This document shows, piece after piece, positions 32,197-42,449 of a stretch of DNA of 64,000 nucleotides. Position numbers and translations under genes: made by a program. Numbering within the stretch: the stretch's first letter is position 1; every line of letters starts with the position of its first letter. The notes below the pieces were generated by a model, which searched no databases, was not told the origin of the DNA, and worked only from the letters and a program-made list of their open reading frames with translations. Source of the DNA: Muscardinus avellanarius (lineage: Eukaryota; Chordata; Mammalia; Rodentia; Gliridae); the NCBI GenBank assembly GCA_963383645.1, contig OY726569.1, positions 75,719,135-75,783,134 on the forward strand. The letters are read 5' to 3'.

Positions 32197-32640
32197 TTTT
32201 CTTTTTTGGTACTAGGGATTGGACAGACCCAGGGACATTCTACCTCCAAGCTATATCCCCAGCATTTTTTTTTTTTTTTGGTGGTACTGGGGTTCCTGGA
32301 AGCCCTTCTACCTCCGGGATACACTCTCACGGGCTACACTCCCAGACCTATTTTTTTTTTTAACATTTTTATGTGGAAACAGAGTCTCTTAAGCCAGCGA
32401 GGCTGGCTTCGAACCAGCGCGATCCTCCTGTCTCCACCTCCCAAGCACGGGGATTACAAGCGTGCGCCACCATGCCCGGCTATCCCCAGCATTTTTAAAA
32501 AATATTTTTGTTTTTGCAACAGGGTCCCTCTAGGTTGCTGAGAGTATCGCCAAATTGCTGAGGCTGATCTCAAACCTGCGATCCTCCTGTCTCCGCCTCC
32601 CAAGGACCGTGATTATAAGCATTTTGACCAGACTCTCTGA
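32197..32640 (-). mobile_element. Outer antisense SINE, split by a younger SINE
   Basis: The ID complement is at about 32206-32269 and the linker plus B1 complement at about 32497-32625. The two are separated by the insertion at 32254-32496. Confidence 0.9.
32254..32496 (-). mobile_element. Inner antisense SINE (hairpin subfamily) with 16-bp TSD
   Basis: TSD TATCCCCAGCATTTTT at 32254-32269 and 32481-32496, perfect, and itself derived from the outer ID half. Carries both subfamily markers (GGTTCCTGGAAGCCC; TTAAGCCAGCGAGGCTGGCT). Same orientation as its host. Confidence 0.95.
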
Positions 32641-32777
32641 CATCCCCCTGCAGCCTGGGCCTGAGAAACGGTGGGAGGAATCTCTGGTTGGGAATGGTGG
32701 CTCTCGGCAGGGTCTCATGCAAAGGCTCTTGCCTCTTGGTTGACATGAAAGAGCCCCTGTTTTTGAGTCTGGGCAGT

Positions 32778-32982
32778 GCTGTCCAATAGGACTTTCTGTG
32801 ATGAGGGACTTTCTGTTCTATAAGCCACTCTGTTTTATATGACAGCCGCCTGTCACGTGACATATATTCTTTACCTGAAATATAGCAAGTGTGACTGAGA
32901 GATGGGTATTTAATTTCAGCTCATTCAAACAGCCTCATGTGGCTAGCGCACAGTATCAGTATCAGACAGCACAGGATGGGGA
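32778..32982 (+). mobile_element. hAT-type nonautonomous DNA transposon fossil
   Basis: Left end CAGTGCTGTCCAATAGGACT, right end CAGACAGCACAG, imperfect terminal inverted repeats. Internal GTGTGACTGAGAGATGGG and CATGTGGCTAGCGCAC. Belongs to the CTGTCCAATA-end hAT-Charlie group (MER3/MER33-like); exact family name uncertain. Confidence 0.72.
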
Positions 32983-33110
32983 CCTTGGGATGAATGAGGA
33001 ATTGTACTGGGGAGGGAGCTGGGGGGACAGCCCACCAAGCGCTGTGTGCATGTATATCCCTATCACTGTGAACTACATGATGCATCAATAAAAGTATAAG
33101 AGAAGAATTG
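32983..33110 (+). mobile_element. Possible L1 3'UTR end fragment
   Basis: The end ATGATGCATCAATAAAAGTA resembles the 3' end of the L1 at 25035-25066 (AATGCATCAATTAAGAAAAA). Only a short match. Confidence 0.3.
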
Positions 33111-33499
33111 TGCAACTTTGCTAACATAAAAATAATTTCTTGAACCTTGCATGCTGTTTCCACGGCCCTGGTCATATGGAGCAGGATAATCTTATGCAGT
33201 GTTTTGAAAGTGGGCACGCAAACAAGTAATCCCCTGTCCAGTGAGTCCGTGTGCTACTCCGCATGCTCCATGCACCAGTTAGGTGCAGGGATGAGCTGCT
33301 AACTTGAGTGTGCAAAATATAGAACAGGGGAAAAAATTGGATACACCTGAGACCTGTAATTAAAAATTACAAGACGGGTGCTTTTGGTAATTTTTTCTTA
33401 TTGACGGCACTCTAAAGACAGCTGGTAGTTTTCTTTGTTAAATTACGGTCATTTCACTTTTCATTCCTTTCTATGAATAAACACTCCCTTTCTGGTGGG
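33111..33499. other. Unique sequence, nothing recognised
   Basis: About 390 bp, no feature recognised. Confidence 0.5.
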
Positions 33500-33642
33500 A
33501 ATGATAATAGCCACTCTGCATTGAGTGCCCACTATGGCCAGCCTACTTAACCTACATTATCTTCACTACCCACACCAGCACACCAAGTTGGATATTACCG
33601 AGGCCCTTCGCATTGGAGGAAACCAGTCGAGAGAAGTGACTT
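33500..33642 (+). mobile_element. MIR relic
   Basis: ATTGAGTGCCCACTATGGCC, ATTATCTTCACTACCCAC and GGAGGAAACCAGTCGAGAG follow MIR order with substitutions. Confidence 0.65.
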
Positions 33643-33644
33643 CT

Positions 33645-34380
33645 TTATTGCCCAGTAGAATTCCACTGTGTGGATAACCCATTCATTAATCATCTGTTTT
33701 GTAATCCATTCATTCATCTGTTGATGAAAAGCTAGGTTGGTTCCATAATATGTGAATTGTGCTGCTATGAACATGGATGTACATATATTACCGTAGTTCT
33801 CTGATTTCAGTACCTTTGGAAAAATACCCAGGAGTGGTACAGCCGATCATATGGTGGATCCATTCCCAGTTTTCTGAGTGATCTCCACACTGATCTCCAT
33901 AGTGGCTTCACTAACTTACAATCCCACCAACAGTGTAGAAGAGTTCCAACTTTCCTACATTCTCACCAGCATTTATTGTTGTTTGTGTTTTCTTTTTCTT
34001 TTTCTTTTTTCTTTCTTTTTTTTTTTTTTTTGGTGGTACTTGGGGTGGAACCCAGAGGCTTTCAACCTCCGGGCTACACTCCCAGATCTATTTTATATTT
34101 TTATTTTATTTTGAAACAGGGGTCTAAGTTGCTGAGAGCCTAAGTAGCTGAAGCTGGCTTCGAACCTGTGCAATCCCCCGTCTCAGCCTCCCAAGCACAG
34201 GGATTACAAGTGTGCGCCACCACGCCCAGTATTGTTTGATTTCTTGATGATTGACGTTCTGCTTGGGGTTAGATGGAATCTCAGTGTAGTTTTCATTTGT
34301 ATCTCCCTGATTACTAATGATGTTGAACCTTTTTTCATGTATTTATTGGCCATTTGTATCTTTCTTTTGTGAAGTGTCTT
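33645..34380 (-). mobile_element. LINE-1 ORF2 3' part, antisense, split by a SINE
   Basis: Complement of ORF2: AATTCCACTGTGTGGATAAC, TGCTGCTATGAACATGGATG, AATACCCAGGAGTGGTACAG, TACAATCCCACCAACAGTGT. It resumes after the SINE with TTGATGATTGACGTTCTG and TACTAATGATGTTGAACC. Confidence 0.87.
33990..34232 (-). mobile_element. B1-ID SINE inserted in the L1 fragment
   Basis: Pyrimidine/T-rich tail, GGTACTTGGGGTGGAACCCA, linker, GGGATTACAAGTGTGCGCCA. Younger than the L1 that it interrupts. Confidence 0.9.
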
Positions 34381-34579
34381 TCATATACATTGATACCTTC
34401 TCTCCCCAAATTCTTCCCTACCTCATCCATTTAATTTGTTCCTCTTTGCCTGTAAGCCAAAGCCATTTTGTTTGGGCAAATTCTTCCTTTGAAGGTCTGG
34501 AAGACAAAAGAAGGAGAGGGAATAAAACTTTGCTTGGCCAAGCCAGACTTCTCTGATAACTCAGGGTGTGGACCCAGCC

Positions 34580-34860
34580 TGGGAACAGTCACAGGAATGA
34601 TTCCGTCCCACCTCATTACAACATGCAGACATGATGTGTGGCAGGGCCATGAGCCAAGCAATGTGGGCACCCCAGGAGCTGGAAAGGCCAGGAGCTGGAG
34701 AGTCCCTAGCGCCCCTAGAAGGAACACAGTCACCTTGATTTTAGCTCCATGAAACCCACATTAGACTTTGACTTCCAGGACTGGAAAAGAATCAGTCTGT
34801 ATTGTTTTCAGTCAATGTTCGTAGCAATTTGTTACAGCAGTAATAGGAATTAATACAGAC
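34580..34860 (+). mobile_element. MLT1-type solo LTR, 3' part
   Basis: CACCTTGATTTTAGCTCCAT, ACTTCCAGGACTGG, and GCAATTTGTTACAGCAGTAATAGGAATTAATAC near the end match the 3' end of an ERVL-MaLR MLT1 LTR in sense. No coding part. Confidence 0.75.
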
Positions 34861-35240
34861 AAATAAGAGACCTCTGTTGGGGGGGGGCTTTTGACTTTGC
34901 TCCTCTGATAAATGGAGAAAATGTGTCTGGCTCCTTCCTTTCCTTTATTCTTGCTGCTTTGAAAAACAGCCATGATAGCAGGGATGGTGGCAGCCCTCTT
35001 GTGACTATCAGGCCACAGGCAGGAGACTGGAAAGCTACACGCCAAGGAGAGCTGAAAGAAAAGAAAACAAGAACCTGGGATCATCATTATAGTGTTGAGT
35101 CGTCACTAAATAATCCTAGAACTATAAACTTCCCAACTCCTTGTTATGTGAGAATAAATCCTGTGTGGTTAGTCCCTGTTGGTTGGAACTGCTATTACTT
35201 ACACTGCACATCAGCAGAGTTCTTACTGTGCAGAAAATAA
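34861..35240 (+). mobile_element. Possible second LTR-like relic
   Basis: CCAACTCCTTGTTATGTGAG, AATAAATCCTGTGTGGTTAG and ACTGCTATTACTTACACTGC resemble the polyadenylation and end region of an old LTR. Family not assigned. Confidence 0.35.
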
Positions 35241-35559
35241 GCAGGAGCCAAAGAAAAAAGAAAATAAAAGAAAGAAAAAGATTGTGTGCCTTAACTGGGA
35301 GAGGAAACAGCAGGTTGGGAGGCCTGGGGCCCTGAAAAGCACATTTTATCCCAAGGCCTTCGGGAAGCTGACCTGGCTCCAGCTCCTTGCCCTTCTCTGA
35401 ATCACCTAATCGCTTGGGTCTGGAGAGGTGGGGGTCCCAGCAATGGCCAGCCTCAGGGCCAGCCAGTCCTCCAGAGCAGGGCTAAAATGTGGATTCCTGA
35501 CCCCGTCTCGAGGCTGTAGACTGAGTTTTGAGGGCCCCTGGAACCCTAAAAATGTAATC
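35241..35559. other. Unique sequence, nothing recognised
   Basis: Starts with a short purine-rich patch (about 35243-35283). No gene. Confidence 0.5.
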
Positions 35560-35965
35560 AGAACTAGTGTGTCTCCCCCAACTGCTCAATAGCTAGGTCA
35601 CCTTATTCGCTCATCTGTGGTTTCCTTTCTTTGTTTAGAGTTCCACCTATGACCCATTTTCTCCCTAGCTCCCACATATTAGGGAGAACATCCAATTTTT
35701 TGCTTTTTGTGACTGATTAATCTTACTTAGCATAATGTTTTCCAGTTCCATCCATTTCTCTGCAAATGACATAATTTTGTTCTTTATGGCTGAGTAAAAT
35801 TCCATTGTGTACATGTTCCATAGTTTTGTAATCCATTCATCTATTGATGGACATCTTGGCTGGTTCCATAGTTTGGCAACTGTGAATTGTGCAGCTATAA
35901 GCATAAATATGCATGCATTAGTCTGGTACTTTAGTTTCCATTCTTTTGGGTAGATACCCAAAAGT
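35560..35965 (-). mobile_element. LINE-1 3' end, antisense
   Basis: The minus strand is open for 98 codons through the ORF2 C-terminus (GIYPKEWKLKYQTNAC, then MYTMEFYSAIKNK) and ends in a 3'UTR similar to the L1 at 24830. Relatively well preserved but truncated at both ends. Confidence 0.9.
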
Positions 35966-36184
35966 TCACCAGATACTTAAACACACCTGGAATGAACTTC
36001 ACTGTGACTCGGTCACTGATCACAGGCTGTCCTTACTGTCTGCTGTACCTCTCAGGTACATGGAGGTCCATCTTCAGAGAGGCACACTGGGCGGGGAGCA
36101 GCTGTGGTTCTGGCCATGGTGGAAGTGAGTTCAGCCTTGATACAGCTTCTCCTCGCTGGGGTCACTGGCAAAATCATGTGCTCT

Positions 36185-36750
36185 GGTTATCAGTGTTTTC
36201 CCTTCGAAACTCCTGTTGAAACACAATACCCAAAGTCATATGTTAATGGTGATAGAGATGGGGCCTTTGAAGATAATTAGGGTTTAAGAAGGTCATGTGG
36301 GTGGGGCCCTTCTTATTGCATTGGTTTTATTTATTTTATTTTCATTTTTTTTCAGTACTGAGGATTGAATCCAGAAGTACTCTACCATTGAGCTATATCC
36401 CCAGCCCTTTTTATTTTTTATTTTGAGATAGCATATCACTAAGTTGCTTAAGCTGGCCTTGAACTTGCAATCCTCCTGTCTCAGGCTCTAGAGTCTCTGA
36501 AATTACAGGTGTGCACCACTGTGCTCAGTTGCATTGGTGGCTTTATAAGAAGCGGAAGAGAGACCCGAGCTGGCATGCCTGCCGGTGCGTGTGATGTCCT
36601 GTTATTGCCTTGGGACTTCCAAAGTCCCCACCAGCAAGAAATCATTCACCAGATGCAGGCTCTTGTCCTTGGATTTCCCAGCCTCCCAAACTAGAAGAAA
36701 TGTTTTTCTTTATAAATGACACAGACAGTGGTATTCAATTAGAGCAACAG
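36185..36750 (+). mobile_element. MST/MLT1-type (ERVL-MaLR) solo LTR, split by a SINE
   Basis: The left part has CAAAGTCATATGTTAATGGT, GGGGCCTTTGAAGATAATTA and GTGGGTGGGGCCCTTCTT. The right part has GGCTTTATAAGAAGCGGAAG, CTTGGATTTCCCAGCCTCCC and TTCTTTATAAATGACACAGA, ending CAGGAAATGGACT. Consensus order is continuous across the SINE. Confidence 0.85.
36316..36538 (-). mobile_element. B1-ID SINE inserted in the LTR, 10-bp TSD
   Basis: TSD TTGCATTGGT at 36316-36325 and 36529-36538. Body on the + strand: GTACTGAGGATTGAATCCAG, linker, AATTACAGGTGTGCACCACT. Confidence 0.93.
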
Positions 36751-37021
36751 GAAATGGACTCTGGCAGCCCCAGTGGGGACGGGGCAGTGCCCTGGGAACA
36801 CCTCAGCAGCGCTCAGTTGCTGTCCCTTTGAGACACCACTCACAGAGAGCTGTGGTAGGTTAACATGGCCTTTGCATGAGTTCTCAGAGGGCATGATACA
36901 TCTTTGCAGGTGTCTCTTGTTGACAAAGCTGAAAACGCCCCAGCACAGAGCCTGGAACCGTCTTTTAGGGACCCCGTGGGGCTCTCTCTCCAGGTAGTAG
37001 AAATAAAAGCAAATAAAATAT

Positions 37022-37180
37022 CTTGCAGAGCTCTTTTTATTTTTTATTTTGAAACAGGGTCTAAGTTGTTAAGGGTTTCACTAAGTTGCTAAGGCTGGCC
37101 TTGAACTTGCGATCCTCCTGTCTCAGCCTCCCAAGTACTGGGATTACATGCATGGGATTACCATGCCTGGCTTGCAGGGC
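37022..37180 (-). mobile_element. B1-half-only SINE with its own TSD
   Basis: Only the B1 half and its A-rich 3' end are present (TTTTTATTTTTTATTTTGAA on the + strand). The flanks CTTGCAGAGCT (37022-37032) and CTTGCAGGGCT (about 37170-37180) look like a TSD, so it was inserted as a monomer rather than truncated later. Confidence 0.8.
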
Positions 37181-37754
37181 TTTTGATGAATTTTCTTTTC
37201 TAGGATCAATCTTATTATCCCATAGTCTTATTACTTCCAGGACCATCCTGGATTCTTTTAAACCTCTGCCAAAGATTCTGGGTTACCCAGAAGAAACTCA
37301 GTTGACTGAGAGGGCCAGCTCTCTGGGGCCTATTTGAGAAAGAGCCACCATGAGCATCCCCAGCACCCCTCTGTTACCATGTGGATGGTTACTACCAACA
37401 TGACTCTTGGAGTCCTGGTCAGCACCACTATGGGGTTAGAAAATGGGATTGCAGGTGAGCTTTTCTTCATGATGCCCGAGAGTCCAGGAGAAGGAACTGT
37501 CCCCAGGTAGTCAAAGACCCAATAGGGAGAGAATCCAAGGGCCAGTGGGAAGGAGCAATGGACATGATGGGAAAGACAGCCCTGGTTCTTAAGAAGCTGG
37601 AAAGCATCCCACTTCACAAAGGTAGGGCTTGAACAAGCCTCACATGTTGGTATAGATGGAAGGGTTCTGCAAGACTCCCTCCAAAAAAACCCTCCAAAAC
37701 TTCATTTTTAGCACTTTACCCCTTGTCTTCAAGCTTTCAAAATACCAGAAGTTA
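37181..37754. other. Unique sequence, nothing recognised
   Basis: About 570 bp, no feature recognised. Confidence 0.5.
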
Positions 37755-38110
37755 TTGCTTAACAGGTATAGCATTTCATTTTGGGAAGATTAAAAAGTTC
37801 TGAAAGTGAATGGCGGAAATTGCACAAAAAGTGAATATATGTGGTGCCACAGAATTGTACCCTTTAAATGGCTAAAATGGGAGCCAGGCTTGGTGGTGCA
37901 CACTTGTAATTTCTGTATTTGTGAGACAGAGACAGGAGACTCAAAGGTTAGAAGCCAACCTCAGCAATTTAGCAAGACCCTCAACAACTTAGTGAGACCC
38001 TGTTCAAAATAAAGTATGACTGGGGGGTATAGCTTAGAGGTAGAATACCCCTAGTTCAATCCCCACTACTCCTCCCCCAAAAAAAGTTAAAATAGTAATT
38101 TAAAAAATTG
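37755..38110 (+). mobile_element. Old L1M 3'UTR, split by a SINE
   Basis: TTTTGGGAAGATTAAAAAGTTCTG and GTGCCACAGAATTGTACCCT match the L1M 3' end, also seen at 44760-44850. The ending continues after the SINE (AGTTAAAATAGTAATTT). Confidence 0.7.
37883..38088 (+). mobile_element. B1-ID SINE inserted in the L1M 3'UTR
   Basis: GCCAGGCTTGGTGGTGCACA at the start; ID half GGGGGGTATAGCTTAGAGGT...TCAATCCCCACTACTC. Diverged. Confidence 0.88.
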
Positions 38111-39133
38111 ATCATCAATTTATTAAGATGGTTGGCTTAGGCATCTGCAATGGTAACTTCAACCTGGACTCCCGGCTCACTGATGAAGGAAGTAGTCTGC
38201 TCTACAACTTCGGAAGGACAGCGCAAGTCAATGATGCCTGCGGCTCTTCACCCCAAGTGGGGCCACATCTCAGAACCCTCCTTGCAGGCAGTTTTATCGC
38301 AGTATCTTTAGAGTCTCAGTGGGCGTCTGAAAGAGTCCTTTGAGATTTCTTTCCCTTGTGCGTCTGATCACGTCAGCACTCACCTTCTCGGTGGATTTCA
38401 CGATGCAACTTATTAGGGCAATTCTAATCTGCTGAATTCTAATTCAAACCCAGCCATTCTAATCACCACCTCTGGTTCCACAGGCATCGTTTTGGTTTAA
38501 GAGTCATGGCAGCGGCACCGTTCCCTGACAGCTCAGTTGGAGCAAACTGAAGAGTTTAGGAGCTGGAGCAGGTGTGGCAGAGCTCTGCAGCCCCAGCCCT
38601 GGCGCCTTCCTCAGACAGACAAAACGGTGAGTTTTATGTTCTATCTATGCTTTGCCACAATCCCCAAACCAAAAATAGGTGTGGGAGACCCAAGGTATCA
38701 TGCGGTCTGTTTTTCTAGTCAATGGGCAAGGAATCAGAAGGCCAGGCTCCCCCACAGTTGCACAGCGAGAACCCATGTGCGACACCCTTCCTCTCCACTA
38801 ACATGACCAGCCTCCCCGGACCTGCTGCCATCTCAGGTTGCTTCAGCTCCCAGCGCCCTTGGGAGACATCACCCATGGAAACTTATAGTCATTGGCACTG
38901 TAGCATCAATCAATGGCTCTCTACAGGGGAGCAAGTATGGATGGAGGAGAGCTCTGAGAGGAGAGAGGTACAGACCCAGAGAGAACGGAAGGGGCATTTA
39001 GAGTGATGGGCAAGAGTCAGAGGGACCCATGGAGCTCATCTTGCAAAGCTCTTGTTGTACTTATAAGGAATCAAATTTGGCTCCCACTGGCCCTGGTGAA
39101 ACCTGTTGGAGGAATACCTTGCCCTTTGACACG
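38111..39133. other. Mostly unique sequence
   Basis: A short L1M-end-like piece may lie at about 38625-38670 (GTGAGTTTTATGTTCTATCT). Otherwise nothing recognised. Confidence 0.45.
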
Positions 39134-39276
39134 CAGCAGTTCTCACTCATAGCTCCACGTTGTAATCACCTGGAGAGCTTTAAAACCAATGGCCAGGTAG
39201 CCCCATGCTAAGCTCATTAAGTCAGATACCCTAGGAGTGGGTCCAGGTGAGGATGTTTTTAAAAGCATCACAAGGT
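39134..39276 (+). mobile_element. MER5A-like hAT MITE
   Basis: CAGCAGTTCTCACTCATAG, AATCACCTGGAGAGCTTTAA, and TAGGAGTGGGTCCAGGTGAG follow the MER5A order. Noncoding hAT-Charlie derivative. Confidence 0.65.
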
Positions 39277-39464
39277 CCAGAAGCCCTGCAGTGAGAGGGG
39301 AGTGCCGGCTCAACCGGCGAGCTGCTCGGTCGTTCTTCTGCTCAGTAACGTGGTTGGGTCCTTCATACGCTGGGCTCAGCTGTCCATTCACATGAAGTCT
39401 CTTCTAAAGCCCTTGCACCTGTTTCTGCAGAACAGTGGGGATGAATCTGCCAAAAAGATGTTGC

Positions 39465-39640
39465 CCTAAGAAGCCAAACATGGGTAAGTGCTATATGATT
39501 CCACAAACATAAAACTCAAACTTGGGCAAATCTGCCATAAGAAGTCAGAGCTGTGGCTGCTTTCGGGGGATTGGGAGAGGAGAGAATGGAGGTGCTTGCG
39601 GGATGATGAAGGCATTCTATCTCTTGTTTTGAGAGATGCA
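39465..39640 (+). mobile_element. Old L1M 3'UTR fragment
   Basis: TGCTATATGATTCCACAAAC, GGGCAAATCTGCCATAAGAA and GTGGCTGCTTTCGGGGGATT resemble the L1M 3'UTR upstream of the segment at 44690. Confidence 0.6.
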
Positions 39641-40036
39641 AGTGTGTTTGCTTTGTGAAAATTCGACAAGGTGTAGACTTGTGATGAAGGCTTTTCCTGA
39701 GCAGAGCTGCCCCTGCCCCTTAACTGCTGGAAGCTCAGTGGGTTCCAGCGGCTACGAGGCCTCCACACAGTGGCTCTCCAGGGCTCCTGGCTGTGTGTGC
39801 TTCACAGAGCGTGGGCCTTTATGACTCAGGGGAGGCAGAGCAGAGCTCTGGGGCAGTGGCTCCTTCGCCAGTGGAGTGGGCCTCGAGTCCTCTCCCTTGC
39901 TCTCCTACAGAATGGCTATAAGAGACTGCCAGGGGCTGCCAGCCGATGCCCAGGCCAGGCTCAAGCATGCAAGTGTAACTCAGTTTATGCTCCTGCCCTC
40001 CCAAGTGTGTGTGAAACGCTCCAAAGAGGTCTGCTG
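39641..40036. other. Unique sequence, nothing recognised
   Basis: About 400 bp, no feature recognised. Confidence 0.5.
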
Positions 40037-40115
40037 CAAGGGCTGAGGGTGTAGCTCAGAGGTAAAATGTCCTTGGGTTCAGTCTCTGGTACCAAAACAA
40101 ACAAACAAACAAACT
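40037..40115 (+). mobile_element. Solitary ID-type SINE (tRNA-like half only)
   Basis: GGGCTGAGGGTGTAGCTCAG, then GGGTTCAGTCTCTGGTACC and a CAAA-repeat tail. The tRNA-like A and B boxes are recognisable but there is no B1 half and no foldable tRNA. Confidence 0.8.
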
Positions 40116-40164
40116 GCGCCCCCCCCAAAAAAAAATCCCAAGCAAACAGAAATAAGATTTTTTA

Positions 40165-40515
40165 TAGGCAGGTACAGTGGCACAGGCTGGTAATCCCAGG
40201 ATTTGGGAGACTGAAATAGGAAGATCGTAGGTTCCAGGGCAGTCTCCGCAACTTAATAAGACCCTGTTTCAAAAATTAAAACTATAAAAATAAGCCGGGC
40301 ATGGCGGCGCACGCTTGTAATCCCTGCGCTTGGGAGGCGGAGACAGGAGGATTGCGCAGTTTCAAAGCCAGTCGTGCTGGCTTTAAGAGACCCTGTTTCC
40401 AAATTTAAAAAAAAAAAAAATAGGTCTGGGAGCATAGTCCGGAGGTAGAAGGGTTTCCAGGAACCCCAGTACCACCAAAAATAAAAATAAAAAGGGCTGA
40501 GGGTATGGAGAAAGG
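40165..40515 (+). mobile_element. Outer SINE, split by a younger SINE
   Basis: B1 half at 40165-40290 (AGGTACAGTGGCACAGGCTG), then the inner copy. Only the first bases of the outer ID half (GGGCTGAGGGTATGG) survive at 40494-40508. Confidence 0.82.
40291..40490 (+). mobile_element. Inner SINE (hairpin subfamily) in the outer linker
   Basis: GCCGGGCATGGCGGCGCACG start, AAAGCCAGTCGTGCTGGCTTT arms, ID half with TTTCCAGGAACCCCAGTACC. Inserted after CTATAAAAATA; the right flank AATAAAAATAAAAA is a plausible A-rich TSD. Confidence 0.9.
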
Positions 40516-40727
40516 GAATAAATATGAAAGAATGAAAGAGAGAGAAAGTTTCATATTATGGTTCTGTGGGCCTAGCAGATTTCTAGATTTCCAGAGCTTC
40601 CAGATGGGAGCCAGAACGTTGTCCTTGAAGGTTGTTGAGAGCCTCTGTAAACCCAGATCAAAAGAGGACACACAGCAATGTCCTTCTCATTGTTCCCCGA
40701 TGTCCAATTTATTTTGGCAAAGAACCC

Positions 40728-41185
40728 TATGCATTAGTTTCTTAGGGCTCCCACAAACGGGAGTGGGAGTAGGGGGGCTTAAAATAACATGTTTTCTTTA
40801 AGTTCTGGAGGCTAGAATTCTGAAATCAAGGCACCAGCAGGGCCGTTCCTTCTAAAGACTGGGGAACAGATCCTCTCTCCTCCTTCCCAGCTTCCGGGAG
40901 GTAGCTCCCAGCAACCTTTGGCATTCCTTGCCGCTTAGCTCTATCAGGCCATCTCGGCCTCCTTCCTGACACGGGCTTCTTCACTATGTGTCTGTGTCTA
41001 CAAGTTTCTGTCCCCCACCTCTCGTAAGGACACCACTCATGGGACTGGGGCCCACCCTGAAACAGCATGGCCTCATCCCAACCTGATTACATCCGCAAAA
41101 ACCCTGTCTCCAAGTAAGGGTGCATTCACAGGTTCTGTGTGGACAGCAACCTTGTGGGGGACACTATTGCAACTATTAAAACACA
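40728..41185 (-). mobile_element. MLT1-type (ERVL-MaLR) solo LTR, antisense
   Basis: On the + strand: TTAGTTTCTTAGGGCTCCCA, GTTCTGGAGGCTAGAATTCT, GGCATTCCTTGCCGCTTAGC, AAGGACACCACTCATGGGAC, CCTGATTACATCCGCAAAAA. These are complements of the MLT1 LTR from its 3' to its 5' end. Nearly full length; no internal ERV sequence. Confidence 0.85.
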
Positions 41186-41189
41186 TCTG

Positions 41190-41310
41190 TGAGCTGGGCA
41201 TGGTGGCATATGCCTGAAGTTCCAATGTTTAGGAAACAGGTGGACCGCAGGTTGGAGGCCAGAATGCCCCTGTATTCAATTTCAAGTAACACACACACAC
41301 CTGTGTGTTC
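41190..41310 (+). mobile_element. SINE with internal deletion and CA tail
   Basis: GCTGGGCATGGTGGCATATG, then part of the ID half (CCTGTATTCAATTTCAAGTA) and a short CA run. The linker and parts of both halves are missing. Confidence 0.75.
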
Positions 41311-41393
41311 AACCAGGCTGGGACCATGGGCAGCAACATGAAGACAAACTCAGGGAAACATTTATAAATGTTTGTGAATTACATTTTATGTTT

Positions 41394-41627
41394 TAGAAAT
41401 TATTCTTTTTTTTCTTTTTTTATGGTACTGGGGAAGGAGCCCAGGGGCTTTGTGCCTCTGGGTTGCACTCCCAGACTTATATTTTATTTGGAAACAGGGT
41501 CTCACTAAGTTGCTGAGAGCCTCACTAAGTAGCAGAGGCTGGCTTCGAACCTGTGCGATCCTCCTGTCTCAGCCTCCCAAGCGCGGGGATTACAAGCGTG
41601 TGCCACCACGCCCGGCTAGAAATTATT
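41394..41627 (-). mobile_element. Full-length antisense B1-ID SINE with 11-bp TSD
   Basis: TSD TAGAAATTATT at 41394-41404 and 41617-41627, perfect. Body: GGTACTGGGGAAGGAGCCCA, linker, long-subfamily B1 half ending GTGCCACCACGCCCGGC. Confidence 0.95.
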
Positions 41628-41729
41628 GTATTTTTAAAATAAAAAACTGAAGTGTCTATAGCCACACTTATGCATGTGTTAACTTCCCGACATTGAGTAA
41701 TTTTAGTTTTTGGCTACAAAAAATTTTAG

Positions 41730-41915
41730 AAACTGATGGGGCATGATAGCGCATGCCGGTAGCTCCAGTACTTGGGAAGCTGACACAGGAAGTACTCTGG
41801 TTCAATTTAGCATGCCTCTGCTTTAAAATAGTAATAGATAAATAAATAAATAAACAAATAAATAAATAAGGTTGGGGGTTTAGTTTAGGTTCAGTCCCCA
41901 GTACCCTCCCACCAT
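41730..41915 (+). mobile_element. Old B1-ID SINE
   Basis: GGCATGATAGCGCATGCCGG, a TAAA-type linker (41828-41868), GGTTGGGGGTTTAGTTTAGG and TCAGTCCCCAGTACC. Strongly diverged. Confidence 0.78.
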
Positions 41916-42179
41916 TATTTTTACTATTTTTTTTTTTTTTAGAAACCATTTAATATGATGTGGTGTGGTATGGTATCTGATTGCAATCCTGGGCTGTAAG
42001 AAACTTCCAAGAATTTTTTTCTCCTCTGACTTTAAGTTATTTTTACTGTGAAACATTAGTGTCATTAGTAACAAACTCATTAAAATAAGAATTTTTTTCA
42101 TTTTAAATGAGATAGATATCAATGTCATTCAGATAAAATATTCCATGATCTTCTAAATACATCTTTTTCATCAGTGTAT

Positions 42180-42300
42180 ATAGTTGTATAAAATAGTTTT
42201 AGCTATTCATTAGAAAATAAATATAAACAGTAAATATGGAAAATGCTCATCTTCACTGGTTATCAAGAAATTGCAAATTAATAATATATTTTGCTCATTA
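42180..42300 (+). mobile_element. Short old L1 ORF2 fragment
   Basis: AAATGCTCATCTTCACTGGT followed by AAGAAATTGCAAATTAATA matches an L1 ORF2 C-terminal stretch in sense. The left limit is unclear. Confidence 0.45.
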
Positions 42301-42304
42301 AATT

Positions 42305-42385
42305 GGAAAACAGAAAGTGGGTGTGGTAGCTCATACCTATAATTCCAGTGCTTGGGAGGCTGAAACAGGAGGATCGCAGGGAACC
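42305..42385 (+). mobile_element. SINE 5' fragment lacking its 3' part
   Basis: GGGTGTGGTAGCTCATACCT...GGAGGATCGCAGGGA. The B1 start is intact but it ends abruptly, which suggests a later deletion. Confidence 0.75.
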
Positions 42386-42449
42386 CCCAAGTCTCCCACA
42401 GGGTGGGCACTCAAGGACTAGGTATCATTTACCATGAAGTTAATACCTT

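Noticed and set aside
31915..32541. 208-codon frame, + strand
   Set aside because: About half of its length is antisense SINE sequence.
40037..40115. Possible tRNA gene from A- and B-box-like sequence
   Set aside because: It is an ID-type SINE: no acceptor stem or cloverleaf and an A-rich tail. The same holds for the ID halves elsewhere in the window.
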